From: Nonlabens spongiae
GTDB taxonomy: Bacteria > Bacteroidota > Bacteroidia > Flavobacteriales > Flavobacteriaceae
Direction of reading: 5' to 3'
Assembly: GCF_002117125.1 (NCBI RefSeq)
Contig: NZ_CP019344.1
Coordinates: forward strand, 1,364,001-1,428,000
Length of the DNA: 64,000 nt
Shown: piece after piece, positions 25,868 through 34,424 of the stretch
Layout of the letters: every line of letters begins with the position of its first letter
Numbering within the stretch: position 1 is the first letter of the stretch
The notes under the pieces: model-generated
Told to the model about the DNA's origin: nothing
Database searches by the model: none
What the model saw: the letters and a program-made list of their open reading frames with translations, nothing else
Translations under genes and position numbers: made by a program

Positions 25868-27100
25868 ATGAACAAACAAGAGATCATCGATCGATTTATC
25901 AGTTACATTTCAATAGATACCGAAAGTGATCCAGCCAGCTCCACAACTCCAAGTACGGAAAAGCAATGGGATCTAGCCAATAAACTTTTTCAGGAACTCA
26001 AGAATATGGGAATGAGCGATGTATCCATAGATGATAATGCTTACATCATGGCTACATTACCATCAAATGTAGATCATCAAGTGCCTGTTATAGGTTTTAT
26101 TTCGCATTTTGACACCACTCCTGATTACACGGGTAAAGACATCAAACCGCAGATTATAGAAAATTATGATGGTGGAGACATACCTCTAAAAGGATCAGAT
26201 CTGGTGCTCTCTCCAGATTACTTTGAAGATCTCAAAAATTATGTGGGACAGACCCTGATCACCACTGATGGTACAACGCTACTCGCAGCAGATGATAAAG
26301 CTGGCATTACAGAGATCATGACGGCCATGAAATATCTGATCGATCATCCCGAGATCAAGCACGGAACGATCAAAGTGGGCTTCACTCCCGACGAGGAAAT
26401 AGGTCGTGGAGCTCATAAGTTTGATGTAGAGAAATTTGGCGCAGACTGGGCCTATACCATGGACGGCAGCCAGATAGGTGAGCTGGAATATGAAAACTTT
26501 AATGCTGCGGGAGCCATGGTTACTTTTTACGGTAAAATCGTGCATCCTGGATATGCCAAAGGCAAGATGATCAACAGCATGTACGTGGCTCAAGAATTTA
26601 TAGATTCACTCCCGCGACTGGAAACCCCAGAACATACTGAGCGTTATCAAGGCTTCTTCCATCTATATGAAATGCAGGGAAGTGTTGAGAAAAGTGTTTT
26701 AAAGTACATCATACGCGATCATGACAAGGAACATTTTGAGGCACGCAAGGAAGCGATGCAGCGCATGGTTGCTGATCTTAATGAGCAATATGATCGACAG
26801 GCTGTAACTATTGACATAGAAGATCAATATTTCAATATGAAAGAAAAGGTGGAGCCAGTAATGCACATCGTGGATCTTGCAGAAAAAGCGATGCAACAAG
26901 TAGGAATCACGCCTATTATCAAACCCATAAGAGGAGGAACAGACGGTTCACAGCTGAGTTATATGGGACTGCCTTGCCCGAACATTTTTGCAGGTGGTCA
27001 TAATTTTCATGGACCTTATGAATATGTTCCAGTGGAAAGTATGATGAAAGCAACGGAGGTTATCGTTAAGATCGCTGAGCTTGCGGCTGTAGAACAATAG
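25868..27100 (+). CDS. pepT: Peptidase T (tripeptide aminopeptidase)
   Basis: The 410-residue M20 metallopeptidase has zinc ligands in GFISHFDTTPDYTG (His) and LLAADDKAGITE (bridging Asp), catalytic Glu in FTPDEEIGRGAHKFD, then MDGSQIGELEYENFNAA, RGGTDGSQLSYMGLPCPNIF and AGGHNFHGPYEYV. It removes N-terminal residues from tripeptides in the cytoplasm. Length and motifs match PepT rather than other M20 enzymes. It has a -7-like element and an upstream palindrome. Confidence 0.95.
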   Translation: MNKQEIIDRFISYISIDTESDPASSTTPSTEKQWDLANKLFQELKNMGMSDVSIDDNAYIMATLPSNVDHQVPVIGFISHFDTTPDYTGKDIKPQIIENYDGGDIPLKGSDLVLSPDYFEDLKNYVGQTLITTDGTTLLAADDKAGITEIMTAMKYLIDHPEIKHGTIKVGFTPDEEIGRGAHKFDVEKFGADWAYTMDGSQIGELEYENFNAAGAMVTFYGKIVHPGYAKGKMINSMYVAQEFIDSLPRLETPEHTERYQGFFHLYEMQGSVEKSVLKYIIRDHDKEHFEARKEAMQRMVADLNEQYDRQAVTIDIEDQYFNMKEKVEPVMHIVDLAEKAMQQVGITPIIKPIRGGTDGSQLSYMGLPCPNIFAGGHNFHGPYEYVPVESMMKATEVIVKIAELAAVEQ

Positions 27101-27125
27101 AACTTTTACGAAGCTGCTTAGAGTA

Positions 27126-28022
27126 CTATTTTAGCTTTAATTCTTGAATAAAATATTCGGTCGCCTTCTGGCGGCCGATTTTGTTTACGTGTATAACATC
27201 GTAAAATAATTCTTCTTGATTCAACAGTATTCCTGAATGGTTAATTACTTTGAAGTTTGATTCATTATCACCAATCACAATCTCTCGATCTGCATAGGGA
27301 GCGATGTAAATGATCAATTCCATGTTTTGCTCTTGACATATCTTTTGAATGGCATCAAGAATAGGATTTGAAAATCTAGCTGAAACGGTTTCAATTTTTT
27401 CCTGCTTTTTGATGCTTCTATTCGTAGGGTAGGAATAGTTGCCGAACCCATCAAATTTATTGCGCTTTTTAGGCTGTGCCACTGCCATCAATGATGGAGC
27501 AATAAGTTCTAGGTTATAATAAGAATAACTGAGCATGGGCAGGTATCCAGATCTTGAAAGGGGCTTTACAGTTCCTTCCTCGTAACTCTCATAATGAGTG
27601 CGCACATAATCTTTATAACCATAAGCTGCAAAACGGTAATCATTATTTCCTAAAGTAGAATCGATTTTTATGAAGTTTGATTGATCAAGGGTTAGAACGA
27701 CCTTTTTAGAACGAAACCCTGAAGCAGCAAAATGCTTAAGCATCAAAAGATGACTTTTGAGGTCGGTATCATCCATTGAAATATTCAATCCAGAGGTGTT
27801 CAACTCTTCATCAATTTGCTGGGAATCAAGGGTCGTTAATCCCCTACTCGAACCTAAAATCACATAATCAAAAACTTGCCCTTCCTGAAAATTTGAGGTT
27901 AGGAAGTAGGGCTTGTAAAATGAAGAGTTGCGTAACGAGAACATTAAACCAAAACAAATGAGATTGCTTATAAGAATTAAGGCAACCAAATAAATACCAC
28001 ACTTTATTAAAAATTTCTTCAT
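27126..28022 (-). CDS. Membrane-anchored SGNH-type partner of an MBOAT acyltransferase
   Basis: The 298-residue protein has one N-terminal membrane helix (about 8-30) and an extracytoplasmic domain. Block I is YVILGSSRGLTT, with the nucleophile Ser, and the C-terminus has LFYDVIHVNKIGRQKA, the D-x-x-H catalytic pair of SGNH hydrolases. Its ATG overlaps the stop of the MBOAT gene (ATGA), a tight pair like AlgI with AlgJ/AlgX or DltB with DltD. It probably transfers acyl groups, delivered by the MBOAT protein, to a periplasmic polysaccharide. Substrate is unknown. Confidence 0.75.
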   Translation of the reverse strand: MKKFLIKCGIYLVALILISNLICFGLMFSLRNSSFYKPYFLTSNFQEGQVFDYVILGSSRGLTTLDSQQIDEELNTSGLNISMDDTDLKSHLLMLKHFAASGFRSKKVVLTLDQSNFIKIDSTLGNNDYRFAAYGYKDYVRTHYESYEEGTVKPLSRSGYLPMLSYSYYNLELIAPSLMAVAQPKKRNKFDGFGNYSYPTNRSIKKQEKIETVSARFSNPILDAIQKICQEQNMELIIYIAPYADREIVIGDNESNFKVINHSGILLNQEELFYDVIHVNKIGRQKATEYFIQELKLK

Positions 28023-29455
28023 CAGAACTGGAAATATATAAAGCTAGCGTGATCTTTAAATGCGCCTAGAAAACAAATGGCTAAAGCAACTAGAAGTAGA
28101 TATCTAGGCTTGATACGAACTTCACGAAGATTTTTCTTATTGAAATAAAATTCTACTGCCATCATGCAAAGAATTGCAGTAAAAGAAATTACAGAAAGTA
28201 GTATAAGCCTACCGGTAGAAGTGAAATAGCTTGAAGAACCAGCTGGATCAAATATCATTGTGATATAAGACCATGCATCAGTAATGGATGGACTCCTGAA
28301 AAAGATCCACGCAAAACAAACGAAGGTAAATATGGCCAGCCAGCTTGCGAACCCAGATAAGTTTTTAAATGTTCTACTCGCTTGATGACTAATTTCTTTT
28401 GATTTTCTTGTAACAAACATTGGTATGTAAAGTAATCCGTGAATGAAGCCCCATGCGATAAAAGTCCAGTTAGCGCCATGCCAGAAACCACTTACCACAA
28501 AAACGATAAAAATATTACGTAAGGCAGCCATTTGAGAGCCTCTGCTACCTCCTAATGGAATGTACAAGTAATCTCGGAACCAGGTGGATAAAGAAATATG
28601 CCATCGTTTCCAGAATTCGCTAATCCCTTTTGATAAATATGGAAATCTAAAGTTAGTCATTAAATCAAATCCAAATAGCCTTCCCGTACCTATCGCTATA
28701 TCAGAATAACCACTGAAATCACCGTAAATCTGAAAAGCAAATAACAACATTCCAACAATTAAACTTGCTGAAGTCTGGCTTTCATAATCAGAAAAAATAC
28801 CGTTGACCAACACTGCAGCATTATCGGCAATTACCATTTTTTTGAAAAATCCCCAAACAATTAGCTGAACTCCTGAAACTGCCCTTTTATAATCAAATTG
28901 TCTTTTGGTCAGAAATTGAGGCAGCAAATGTGAAGCTCTTTCAATAGGTCCAGCGACCAATTGCGGGAAAAAACTAACAAATGTGAAAAATGCGAGAACA
29001 TTCTTGGTAGGTTCTAATTGCCTCCTGTAGATATCTATAGTATAACTTAACGTCTGAAAAGTATAAAAGCTTATCCCTACTGGAAGGATAATAGCTAGGC
29101 GATCTGGATTGATCTCAGAACCAAATAGAGTAAAAGCTTCAACAAAACTGTCTATGAAGAAATTGTAGTACTTGAAAAAACCTAGAAATCCTAGATTGAC
29201 AATAAGACTTACAAACAGTAAAATCTTTCTTTTTACTAGAATCTTTTCTTTGTGGATGAGTAACCCCAGTGTATAGTCCACTAAAGAACTGAATATGATT
29301 AAAGAAAGAAATCTCCAGTCCCACCAACCGTAAAACACGTAGCTGGCTAGAAGCAATAGTGTGTTTTGAAAACTAATGTGTGACTTTGAAAGCAACCAGA
29401 ATGCAGCAAATACAACTGGAAGAAAAACCGCAAATTCAATGGAATTGAATAACAT
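28022..29455 (-). CDS. MBOAT-family O-acyltransferase (AlgI/DltB-like)
   Basis: The 477-residue protein has about ten membrane helices and the MBOAT core: PQLVAGPIERASHLLPQF, SEFWKRWHISLSTWFRDYLY, IPLGGSRG and the catalytic His in SGFWHGANWTFIAWG. These enzymes carry acyl groups across the cytoplasmic membrane to modify polysaccharides. The SGNH gene downstream overlaps it by four bases and is the likely transferase partner. Context does not identify the glycan. Confidence 0.9.
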   Translation of the reverse strand: MLFNSIEFAVFLPVVFAAFWLLSKSHISFQNTLLLLASYVFYGWWDWRFLSLIIFSSLVDYTLGLLIHKEKILVKRKILLFVSLIVNLGFLGFFKYYNFFIDSFVEAFTLFGSEINPDRLAIILPVGISFYTFQTLSYTIDIYRRQLEPTKNVLAFFTFVSFFPQLVAGPIERASHLLPQFLTKRQFDYKRAVSGVQLIVWGFFKKMVIADNAAVLVNGIFSDYESQTSASLIVGMLLFAFQIYGDFSGYSDIAIGTGRLFGFDLMTNFRFPYLSKGISEFWKRWHISLSTWFRDYLYIPLGGSRGSQMAALRNIFIVFVVSGFWHGANWTFIAWGFIHGLLYIPMFVTRKSKEISHQASRTFKNLSGFASWLAIFTFVCFAWIFFRSPSITDAWSYITMIFDPAGSSSYFTSTGRLILLSVISFTAILCMMAVEFYFNKKNLREVRIKPRYLLLVALAICFLGAFKDHASFIYFQF

Positions 29456-29494
29456 TCAAATAAATTGAAAAGCAAATATAGTATGGAATGACAC

Positions 29495-29995
29495 TTAAAT
29501 TGCCGCTGAAGCTCTGAGTAGAGTCTTTTCTTGTTTAGGAGATTTTAATTTTAGAGACCATTTGAAACTAAAACGACTCACCTCTTCTCCTACTTGATTG
29601 CGACCTATACTGTCGACCCATATGACTTGAGGTTCTTCAGTCTCCATCATTGTTTTGATAGCTTGTTTTATTGCAAGTCCTTGACAGCATGAAAACTTGA
29701 TCTTACCCGTTGCCTTTTTACTAAAAGCAGACTTATTTTCTACTACTAGCATGGATAATCTTATATCATACCGCTGAACGTAATACATAATCAACGCACC
29801 CGTTGTCAACTCGGCAGCCATGGATTGGACTGCAAAGTATAAACTTTTAAAAGGATTTTTATTAAACCAGTTGTGCGTCACTTGGACTTCACATTTTTCA
29901 CCATATATATTGGTACACCTTACACCACTCCACCAGGCACTGGGTAGATTTAGAAAGGTAAATGCGTTGACTTTTCTGGGAGTGAGTTTACTCAA
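29495..29995 (-). CDS. DUF4442 hotdog-fold protein (thioesterase-like)
   Basis: The 166-residue protein starts at a TTG codon with SKLTPRKVNAFTFLNLPSAWW, where this family usually begins, and has PFKSLYFAVQSMAAELTTGA, typical of DUF4442 proteins with a hotdog fold related to PaaI thioesterases. Activity is unproven. A TAATTTTG overlaps the start codon and cannot be its promoter, so the real promoter is not identified. Confidence 0.7.
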   Translation of the reverse strand: MSKLTPRKVNAFTFLNLPSAWWSGVRCTNIYGEKCEVQVTHNWFNKNPFKSLYFAVQSMAAELTTGALIMYYVQRYDIRLSMLVVENKSAFSKKATGKIKFSCCQGLAIKQAIKTMMETEEPQVIWVDSIGRNQVGEEVSRFSFKWSLKLKSPKQEKTLLRASAAI

Positions 29996-30131
29996 AATTA
30001 AAATTGGGGTAACGTCTCTGCAATATAATAGCCAATTACAAATGCATAGACAAAACTCTATGGATCAGATCAAATTTTCGATTAAATGCAAATTATAGTA
30101 CTTTGTATTGCATAATACCTTTTTTTAGATA

Positions 30132-30139
30132 TATATTTG
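30132..30139 (+). promoter_or_regulatory. -7 promoter element TATATTTG of the PspC operon
   Basis: Exact TAnnTTTG match, with a TTG at 30108-30110 as possible -33 element, 21 nt upstream. It fixes the DUF4870 gene start at 30157, since a TTG at 30103 lies upstream of the promoter. Confidence 0.6.
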
Positions 30140-30156
30140 CAATAGAAATTACTGTT

Positions 30157-30696
30157 ATGAAAAATAATGACCTCAAAAATCATCGGCACATTGCCACGTT
30201 TGTACACTTACTGTCATTTGGAAAATGGATCTTCCCTTTAGGCAATTTTGTTTTACCCATTATCTTATGGACTGTAAACTCTAAGAAATCAGAATTTATA
30301 GACTTTAATGGTAAAGAAGTTATCAATTTTCAATTGAGTATTACGCTTTACACCGTAATCCTAGCCCTAGTAGGTGGTGGTGTCATTATGGGAACCATGA
30401 TTTCTGGTGGCCCTTTATTTTGGGAAAGCCTGGATGACGGCACTTTTCTATTCAGCGAGGATGCCGGAATTTTTTCTACCATTATGGCCAGCGGATTGAT
30501 TTGTGGAACCGCCATTTTGATCTTAACTATCCTCGATGTCGTTTGCACCATTAAGGCGGCTGTTCATGCAAATGAAGGAAAAGAATACTACTACCCTATC
30601 ACTATTAGATTCATAAGTCATGATGATATCGCACCCGCTAGTGATGAATCAGATTCTTACTATAAAGAAGAATCAACTAAAAATGAAAGCATATGA
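30157..30696 (+). CDS. DUF4870 membrane protein
   Basis: The 179-residue protein starts MKNNDLKNHRHIATFVHLL and shows the DUF4870 layout: a first helix FGKWIFPLGNFVLPIILW, the motif EFIDFNGKEVINFQLS and two further helices (about 60-85 and 105-130), ending in an acidic tail. Function is unknown; the family recurs next to PadR and PspC genes in Bacteroidota. Its stop overlaps the PadR start (ATGA). Confidence 0.85.
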   Translation: MKNNDLKNHRHIATFVHLLSFGKWIFPLGNFVLPIILWTVNSKKSEFIDFNGKEVINFQLSITLYTVILALVGGGVIMGTMISGGPLFWESLDDGTFLFSEDAGIFSTIMASGLICGTAILILTILDVVCTIKAAVHANEGKEYYYPITIRFISHDDIAPASDESDSYYKEESTKNESI

Positions 30697-31034
30697 AAAT
30701 TGAAAACACCAAAGCCCAAATGAGAAAGGGCGTTCTGGAATATTGCATACTTTCTATACTCGATAATGATGATGCATATGTAGCCGAAATTCTGGACACC
30801 CTAAAGGATGCTAAAATGCTCGTAGTAGAAGGTACTATTTACCCATTGCTCACGAGACTTAAAAATGCTGGTTTGCTGAATTATCGCTGGGAAGAGAGTA
30901 CCAGTGGACCTCCTAGGAAATATTATGGACTGACAGAAACGGGCAGGGTTTTTCTGAAAGAACTTACCCGGACCTGGGCAGATCTTAAAAACGCAGTAAA
31001 TATTGTTACCACTCCAAAAAACGCACAGTCATGA
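30693..31034 (+). CDS. PadR-family transcriptional regulator
   Basis: The 113-residue protein is a short PadR: MRKGVLEYCILSILDNDDAYVA, then a winged helix VVEGTIYPLLTRLKNAGLLNYRWE, and GPPRKYYGLTETGR. PadR proteins respond to envelope or chemical stress, usually repressing a neighbouring operon. Four-base overlaps on both sides tie it to the DUF4870 and PspC genes, so autoregulation of this operon is likely. Confidence 0.92.
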   Translation: MKIENTKAQMRKGVLEYCILSILDNDDAYVAEILDTLKDAKMLVVEGTIYPLLTRLKNAGLLNYRWEESTSGPPRKYYGLTETGRVFLKELTRTWADLKNAVNIVTTPKNAQS

Positions 31035-32713
31035 ACAAGACCATTAATATTAATTTAGCAGGGCTGTTCTTCCACATAGATGAAGATGCCTACAATAGAC
31101 TACAGAAATATCTAGCCTCGGTAAAAAAATCCTTTTCAGGAACTCAGGGTGCCGATGAAATTATGAGGGATATAGAATCTCGTGTTGCTGAACTCTTTCT
31201 AGAAAAAAGAAAGAATGAGCAGCAAGTAATCAGCATCCAGCACGTAGAAGAAGTGATTGAAATCATGGGACAACCTGAAGATTATGAAGTGGATGAAGAT
31301 ATCTTTGAAGAGCAGCCTAGAGCACGCCGTAATAGAGGTCAATTTCAAGGCAAGCAACTCTTCCGGGATACCGCAAATGGTTATGTAGGAGGTGTCTGTG
31401 CAGGTCTGGGACACTATATTAATCTAGATGCAATATGGGTGAGACTCATTTGGGTATTTCTTTTTATCTCTAGCGTAGGCTGGTTAATACCCATCTATAT
31501 CCTTTTATGGATTTTAGTCCCAGATGCCGTAACTAAGATTGAACGCCTCAAAATGATGGGTAAAGAGGTAAATATCTCTAATTTAGGAAATACTTCAGAG
31601 GGAAATTTTGATCAGGTGGCTGACGAGCAGACCAGCGCCAGTCACCACATTGTAGGTCAAAAGGGAAAAAGAGGCTCAGTCAGATTCTTTGGATTGCTGG
31701 GAAGGTTCTTCAAGAATATTTTCAAGATACTTTTTAAAATCATTGGGCTTTTAGTTTTCTTGGCTAGCACGATAGGTTTGATATCCATCATAGTGAGCTT
31801 ATTCACTGTAGCGTTTATTGATGTGGATGGGCAGAACCTGATCCATTTCTTTGACATTGTAATCCCATGGGAAAACGTAACCTGGCTATTGTTTCTTGCG
31901 ATTATTCTTGCTACGTGCATTCCACTTTTGGTTTTGGCAATTTTAGGCTTGAAAATGCTGGTGCGAAATATGAAATCCATTGGTACACCAGCTAAAATCA
32001 TTCTTGTGATTTTGTGGGTAGCCAGTATTATTTTCTTAAGTATAACTATAGGTCGAGTTGCTGCTAATCAGGCTTTTGAAGCAAAGATTCCAGATGTTGA
32101 GCGATTTGAGGTTGATGAGAATCTATTTGAACTGAATTTGCAATCCCTTGAGGAATTGGATAACGCAGTATACGTGAATTCTCACAATTTCGACATGGTA
32201 GAATATAATGGTACCATCGCTTTGAGAAACCGTAATCTTAGAGTAGCGCTCGCCAGTACAAAAGACAGCGTAGCCAGAGTAGTCTTGACTCACAGCGCGA
32301 GAGGAGGCTCCTATGAGAAGGCAAAAGAAAACGCCTCACAGCTAGTTTATGAATATAATGTGGAACAAAATAGGTTTACCGCTCCTGAATATGTGATCAT
32401 ACCTAAGGGTTACGGGTTCTTCCAGCAAGAAACACAAGTAGTTATTTATTTGCCCGAAGGAACGACTTTCAAGCTCAATCGCAAATTTTATGATAGGTAT
32501 AGAAGCTGGTTAAACGACGATACGATTAGAATACCTCATGGCTGGGACCACCACTATATAATGGAAAAGAATGAAGCAATCTGTTTGGATTGTGAGGACA
32601 TTGAAGAACCTTCCAAAGCCCAAGATCCTATTGATGAAGTATTGCAGGAAGAAGCTGATTCCATCCAGAATGACTTTAATGAAAATCAATGGAAATACGA
32701 AGAAGAAAATTGA
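31031..32713 (+). CDS. PspC-domain membrane protein, long form
   Basis: The 560-residue protein starts with a cytoplasmic domain of about 90 residues (INLAGLFFHIDEDAYNRLQKYL, DIESRVAELF), followed by the PspC domain (QLFRDTANGYVGGVCAGLGHYI, about 107-170) with its helix. Three more membrane helices follow (about 225-255, 280-305, 320-345), then an extracytoplasmic C-terminal beta-rich domain with a cysteine pair near the end. PspC proteins sense membrane stress. The start overlaps the PadR stop. A strong terminator follows at 32745-32774. Confidence 0.88.
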   Translation: MNKTININLAGLFFHIDEDAYNRLQKYLASVKKSFSGTQGADEIMRDIESRVAELFLEKRKNEQQVISIQHVEEVIEIMGQPEDYEVDEDIFEEQPRARRNRGQFQGKQLFRDTANGYVGGVCAGLGHYINLDAIWVRLIWVFLFISSVGWLIPIYILLWILVPDAVTKIERLKMMGKEVNISNLGNTSEGNFDQVADEQTSASHHIVGQKGKRGSVRFFGLLGRFFKNIFKILFKIIGLLVFLASTIGLISIIVSLFTVAFIDVDGQNLIHFFDIVIPWENVTWLLFLAIILATCIPLLVLAILGLKMLVRNMKSIGTPAKIILVILWVASIIFLSITIGRVAANQAFEAKIPDVERFEVDENLFELNLQSLEELDNAVYVNSHNFDMVEYNGTIALRNRNLRVALASTKDSVARVVLTHSARGGSYEKAKENASQLVYEYNVEQNRFTAPEYVIIPKGYGFFQQETQVVIYLPEGTTFKLNRKFYDRYRSWLNDDTIRIPHGWDHHYIMEKNEAICLDCEDIEEPSKAQDPIDEVLQEEADSIQNDFNENQWKYEEEN

Positions 32714-32744
32714 GTAGGATTAAAATTTGAGTTGTTTTAATCTT

Positions 32745-32774
32745 GAAGCCGTTTCTGTTGAGGGGAACGGCTTC
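32745..32774 (+). terminator. Rho-independent terminator after the PspC operon
   Basis: Arms GAAGCCGTT (32745-32753) and AACGGCTTC (32766-32774) pair perfectly, followed by TTTTATTT. Confidence 0.85.
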
Positions 32775-32803
32775 TTTTATTTCTGGATAGCTTGTGCTGT
32801 TTA

Positions 32804-32819
32804 CGCTTTCGCGAAAGCG
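32804..32819. repeat. Palindrome copy 8, between PspC and GIN genes
   Basis: Perfect CGCTTTCGCGAAAGCG with AGA on the right, 30 nt past the terminator and 117 nt upstream of the GIN gene. Confidence 0.95.
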
Positions 32820-32935
32820 AGAACTAAATTGTCATCACCTTTTTAAACTACTTGTTAAACCATTCAACAAATTATATGTTTTCTTTATACCCTCAATAAG
32901 GTAAGATGCTCTATTTTTCCTAAAAATCTAATTCC

Positions 32936-33766
32936 ATGAAGAAATTTATATTTCATACTCTAGCAGTACTTTTACTTACCTCTTGCGGCTCAACAGCTCA
33001 GGACATGAAAGTAAAAGGTAATAGAGAACCTACTACAGAAATCACCATTGTTAAACCATTCAACACACTTGAAGTAGATGATGATTTTAAAGTAAAACTT
33101 GTTCCGGGATCACAGCCGGAGGTAGAATTGATCACTGATTCCAATCTACACGAGCACATTGAATTCAATTCTATTGGGAGTAAACTCACCATCAACTCCA
33201 CTGCGAGAATTCGTTCCAAGCGTAAAATGGAATTTAGGATCACTTACAGTCCTGACCTGCATACGATCATAGTCAAGGATGACGCAGAAGTTTCTACCGT
33301 AACAAAAGGAAATTTCCCTATTCTCGATCTACAAGTACAAGACAAGGCTAGTGCTTACATCACCGCAACGGTGCAACAGTTGAAACTTCATACTACTGGT
33401 GATTCAAAGTCAGAATTGAATCTGACCGGTAATAAAGCAAATATTCAAATAACAGACAATGCAGATGTCAAAGCATTGATCACTTACCAACAGGCTAATC
33501 TATTTTTGAGGGATCGTGTGGATGCTCGCATCGAGGGTGATGTAGATCGAGGCAAAATCACGATAACTGACAAGGCATTTATCGAAGCTAAGAACCTAGT
33601 ATATGAGGAGCTTACCGTGGTAGCTGGAAACAATTCTAAGGCTGAAGTTAATGCTAAGAAGACTCTAACTATAGAAGCAGACAAAGATGCCGATATATCC
33701 GTTTTCAACAAGCCAGATATCATCTTGACCAAATTTGAAGGAGAAGCTGTTTTGAGAAAGAAATAA
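32936..33766 (+). CDS. GIN-domain (DUF2807) lipoprotein
   Basis: The 276-residue protein has a lipoprotein signal MKKFIFHTLAVLLLTSCGS, with Cys 17 as lipidation site. The rest is a head-GIN beta-helix: VKPFNTLEVDDDFKVKLVPG near the start of the mature part is the usual DUF2807 entry. These proteins are exposed at the cell envelope and often accompany PspC/PadR genes; their function is not established. It follows a terminator and must have its own promoter, perhaps TATTTTTC near 32914. A terminator follows its stop. Confidence 0.88.
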   Translation: MKKFIFHTLAVLLLTSCGSTAQDMKVKGNREPTTEITIVKPFNTLEVDDDFKVKLVPGSQPEVELITDSNLHEHIEFNSIGSKLTINSTARIRSKRKMEFRITYSPDLHTIIVKDDAEVSTVTKGNFPILDLQVQDKASAYITATVQQLKLHTTGDSKSELNLTGNKANIQITDNADVKALITYQQANLFLRDRVDARIEGDVDRGKITITDKAFIEAKNLVYEELTVVAGNNSKAEVNAKKTLTIEADKDADISVFNKPDIILTKFEGEAVLRKK

Positions 33767-33784
33767 AGTATTTTCTTACAAATC

Positions 33785-33826
33785 AAAATCCCGCTAGTTG
33801 CAAAAACTTCTAGTGGGATTTTTTTT
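33785..33826 (+). terminator. Rho-independent terminator after the GIN gene
   Basis: Stem AAAATCCCGCTAG (33785-33797) with CTAGTGGGATTTT (33810-33822), one G-T wobble, followed by a T run. Confidence 0.9.
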
Positions 33827-33840
33827 GTCAAACTAAACCA

Positions 33841-34400
33841 CCCTGCACTCAAGTGCAGGGGTTTTTGACACAGGACTGAAAGTCCTTGCTCTGACTACTC
33901 CAATATGAAGTTGGAATTATCGTTGTCATTCTCCTTGCGGTGGTGTTCCAGATAGTTGTTGACCATTTCATCCGTTATGTTGCCACTGCTCCATGCTCCG
34001 TAGCCGGTTGCCCAAAAGTGGTTCCCCCAATAACGCTTCTTCAATTTTGGAAACTCCTGTTGCAGCTTCCGTGATGACCGACCCTTAAGGTTTTTTACTA
34101 AAATACTGATTGGCAACTTTGGCGGGTACTCAACATGCATATGGACGTGATCTGAGCTGACCACACCCTTCAGTATCGCTACACTTTCAGATTCACAGAT
34201 CTGTATCAAGAGAGCACGACAGCGAATCTTGATGTCGCCCTCCAAAACCTTATACCTATATTTCGTTGACCATACTATATGACAGGTGAGACGAGTTACA
34301 GTATGCGAGCCTTTTCTCTGTGCTGATCCCATAATGACCAATGTATAGATTTTTTCGCATAACTAAAGTACTGCAATGAAATTGCAGGGTTTTATACCCT
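33841..34400 (-). mobile_element. IS200-type insertion sequence (tnpA only)
   Basis: A Y1 HUH transposase gene (33895-34332) is bracketed by subterminal hairpins as in the IS200/IS605 family. At the left end CCCTGCACT/AGTGCAGGG (33841-33860) and AGGACT/AGTCCT (33872-33886); at the right end CTGCAAT/ATTGCAG (34371-34387) and AGGGT/ACCCT (34386-34400). No tnpB or guide RNA is present. The gene is on the minus strand, so the element's left end is at the high coordinate. Exact cleavage sites were not determined. It sits between the GIN terminator and trxB without breaking a gene. Confidence 0.85.
33895..34332 (-). CDS. tnpA: IS200-family Y1 transposase TnpA
   Basis: From the ATG at 34332 the protein has 145 residues. 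It shows the core of single-strand HUH transposases: LTCHIVWSTKYRYKVLEG, the HUH motif in VVSSDHVHMHVEYPP, KGRSSRKLQQEFP, and the catalytic Tyr in VNNYLEHHRKEN. It cuts and joins single-stranded hairpin-bearing ends. The length is typical of IS200 TnpA and the reading frame is intact, so the element may still be active. Confidence 0.93.
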   Translation of the reverse strand: MGSAQRKGSHTVTRLTCHIVWSTKYRYKVLEGDIKIRCRALLIQICESESVAILKGVVSSDHVHMHVEYPPKLPISILVKNLKGRSSRKLQQEFPKLKKRYWGNHFWATGYGAWSSGNITDEMVNNYLEHHRKENDNDNSNFILE

Positions 34401-34424
34401 GTCCTGAGACCAATAAAACTAAGA

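Noticed and set aside
29993..30000. TAATTTTG as promoter of the DUF4442 gene
   Set aside because: Its last TTG is the start codon itself, so transcription would begin inside the gene.
33895..34332. The HUH transposase as the enzyme that spreads the 16-bp palindromes (REP/RAYT model)
   Set aside because: The protein has the length and end hairpins of a normal IS200 TnpA. Its own end hairpins differ from the palindrome, and no REP-type foot sequence is next to the palindrome copies.
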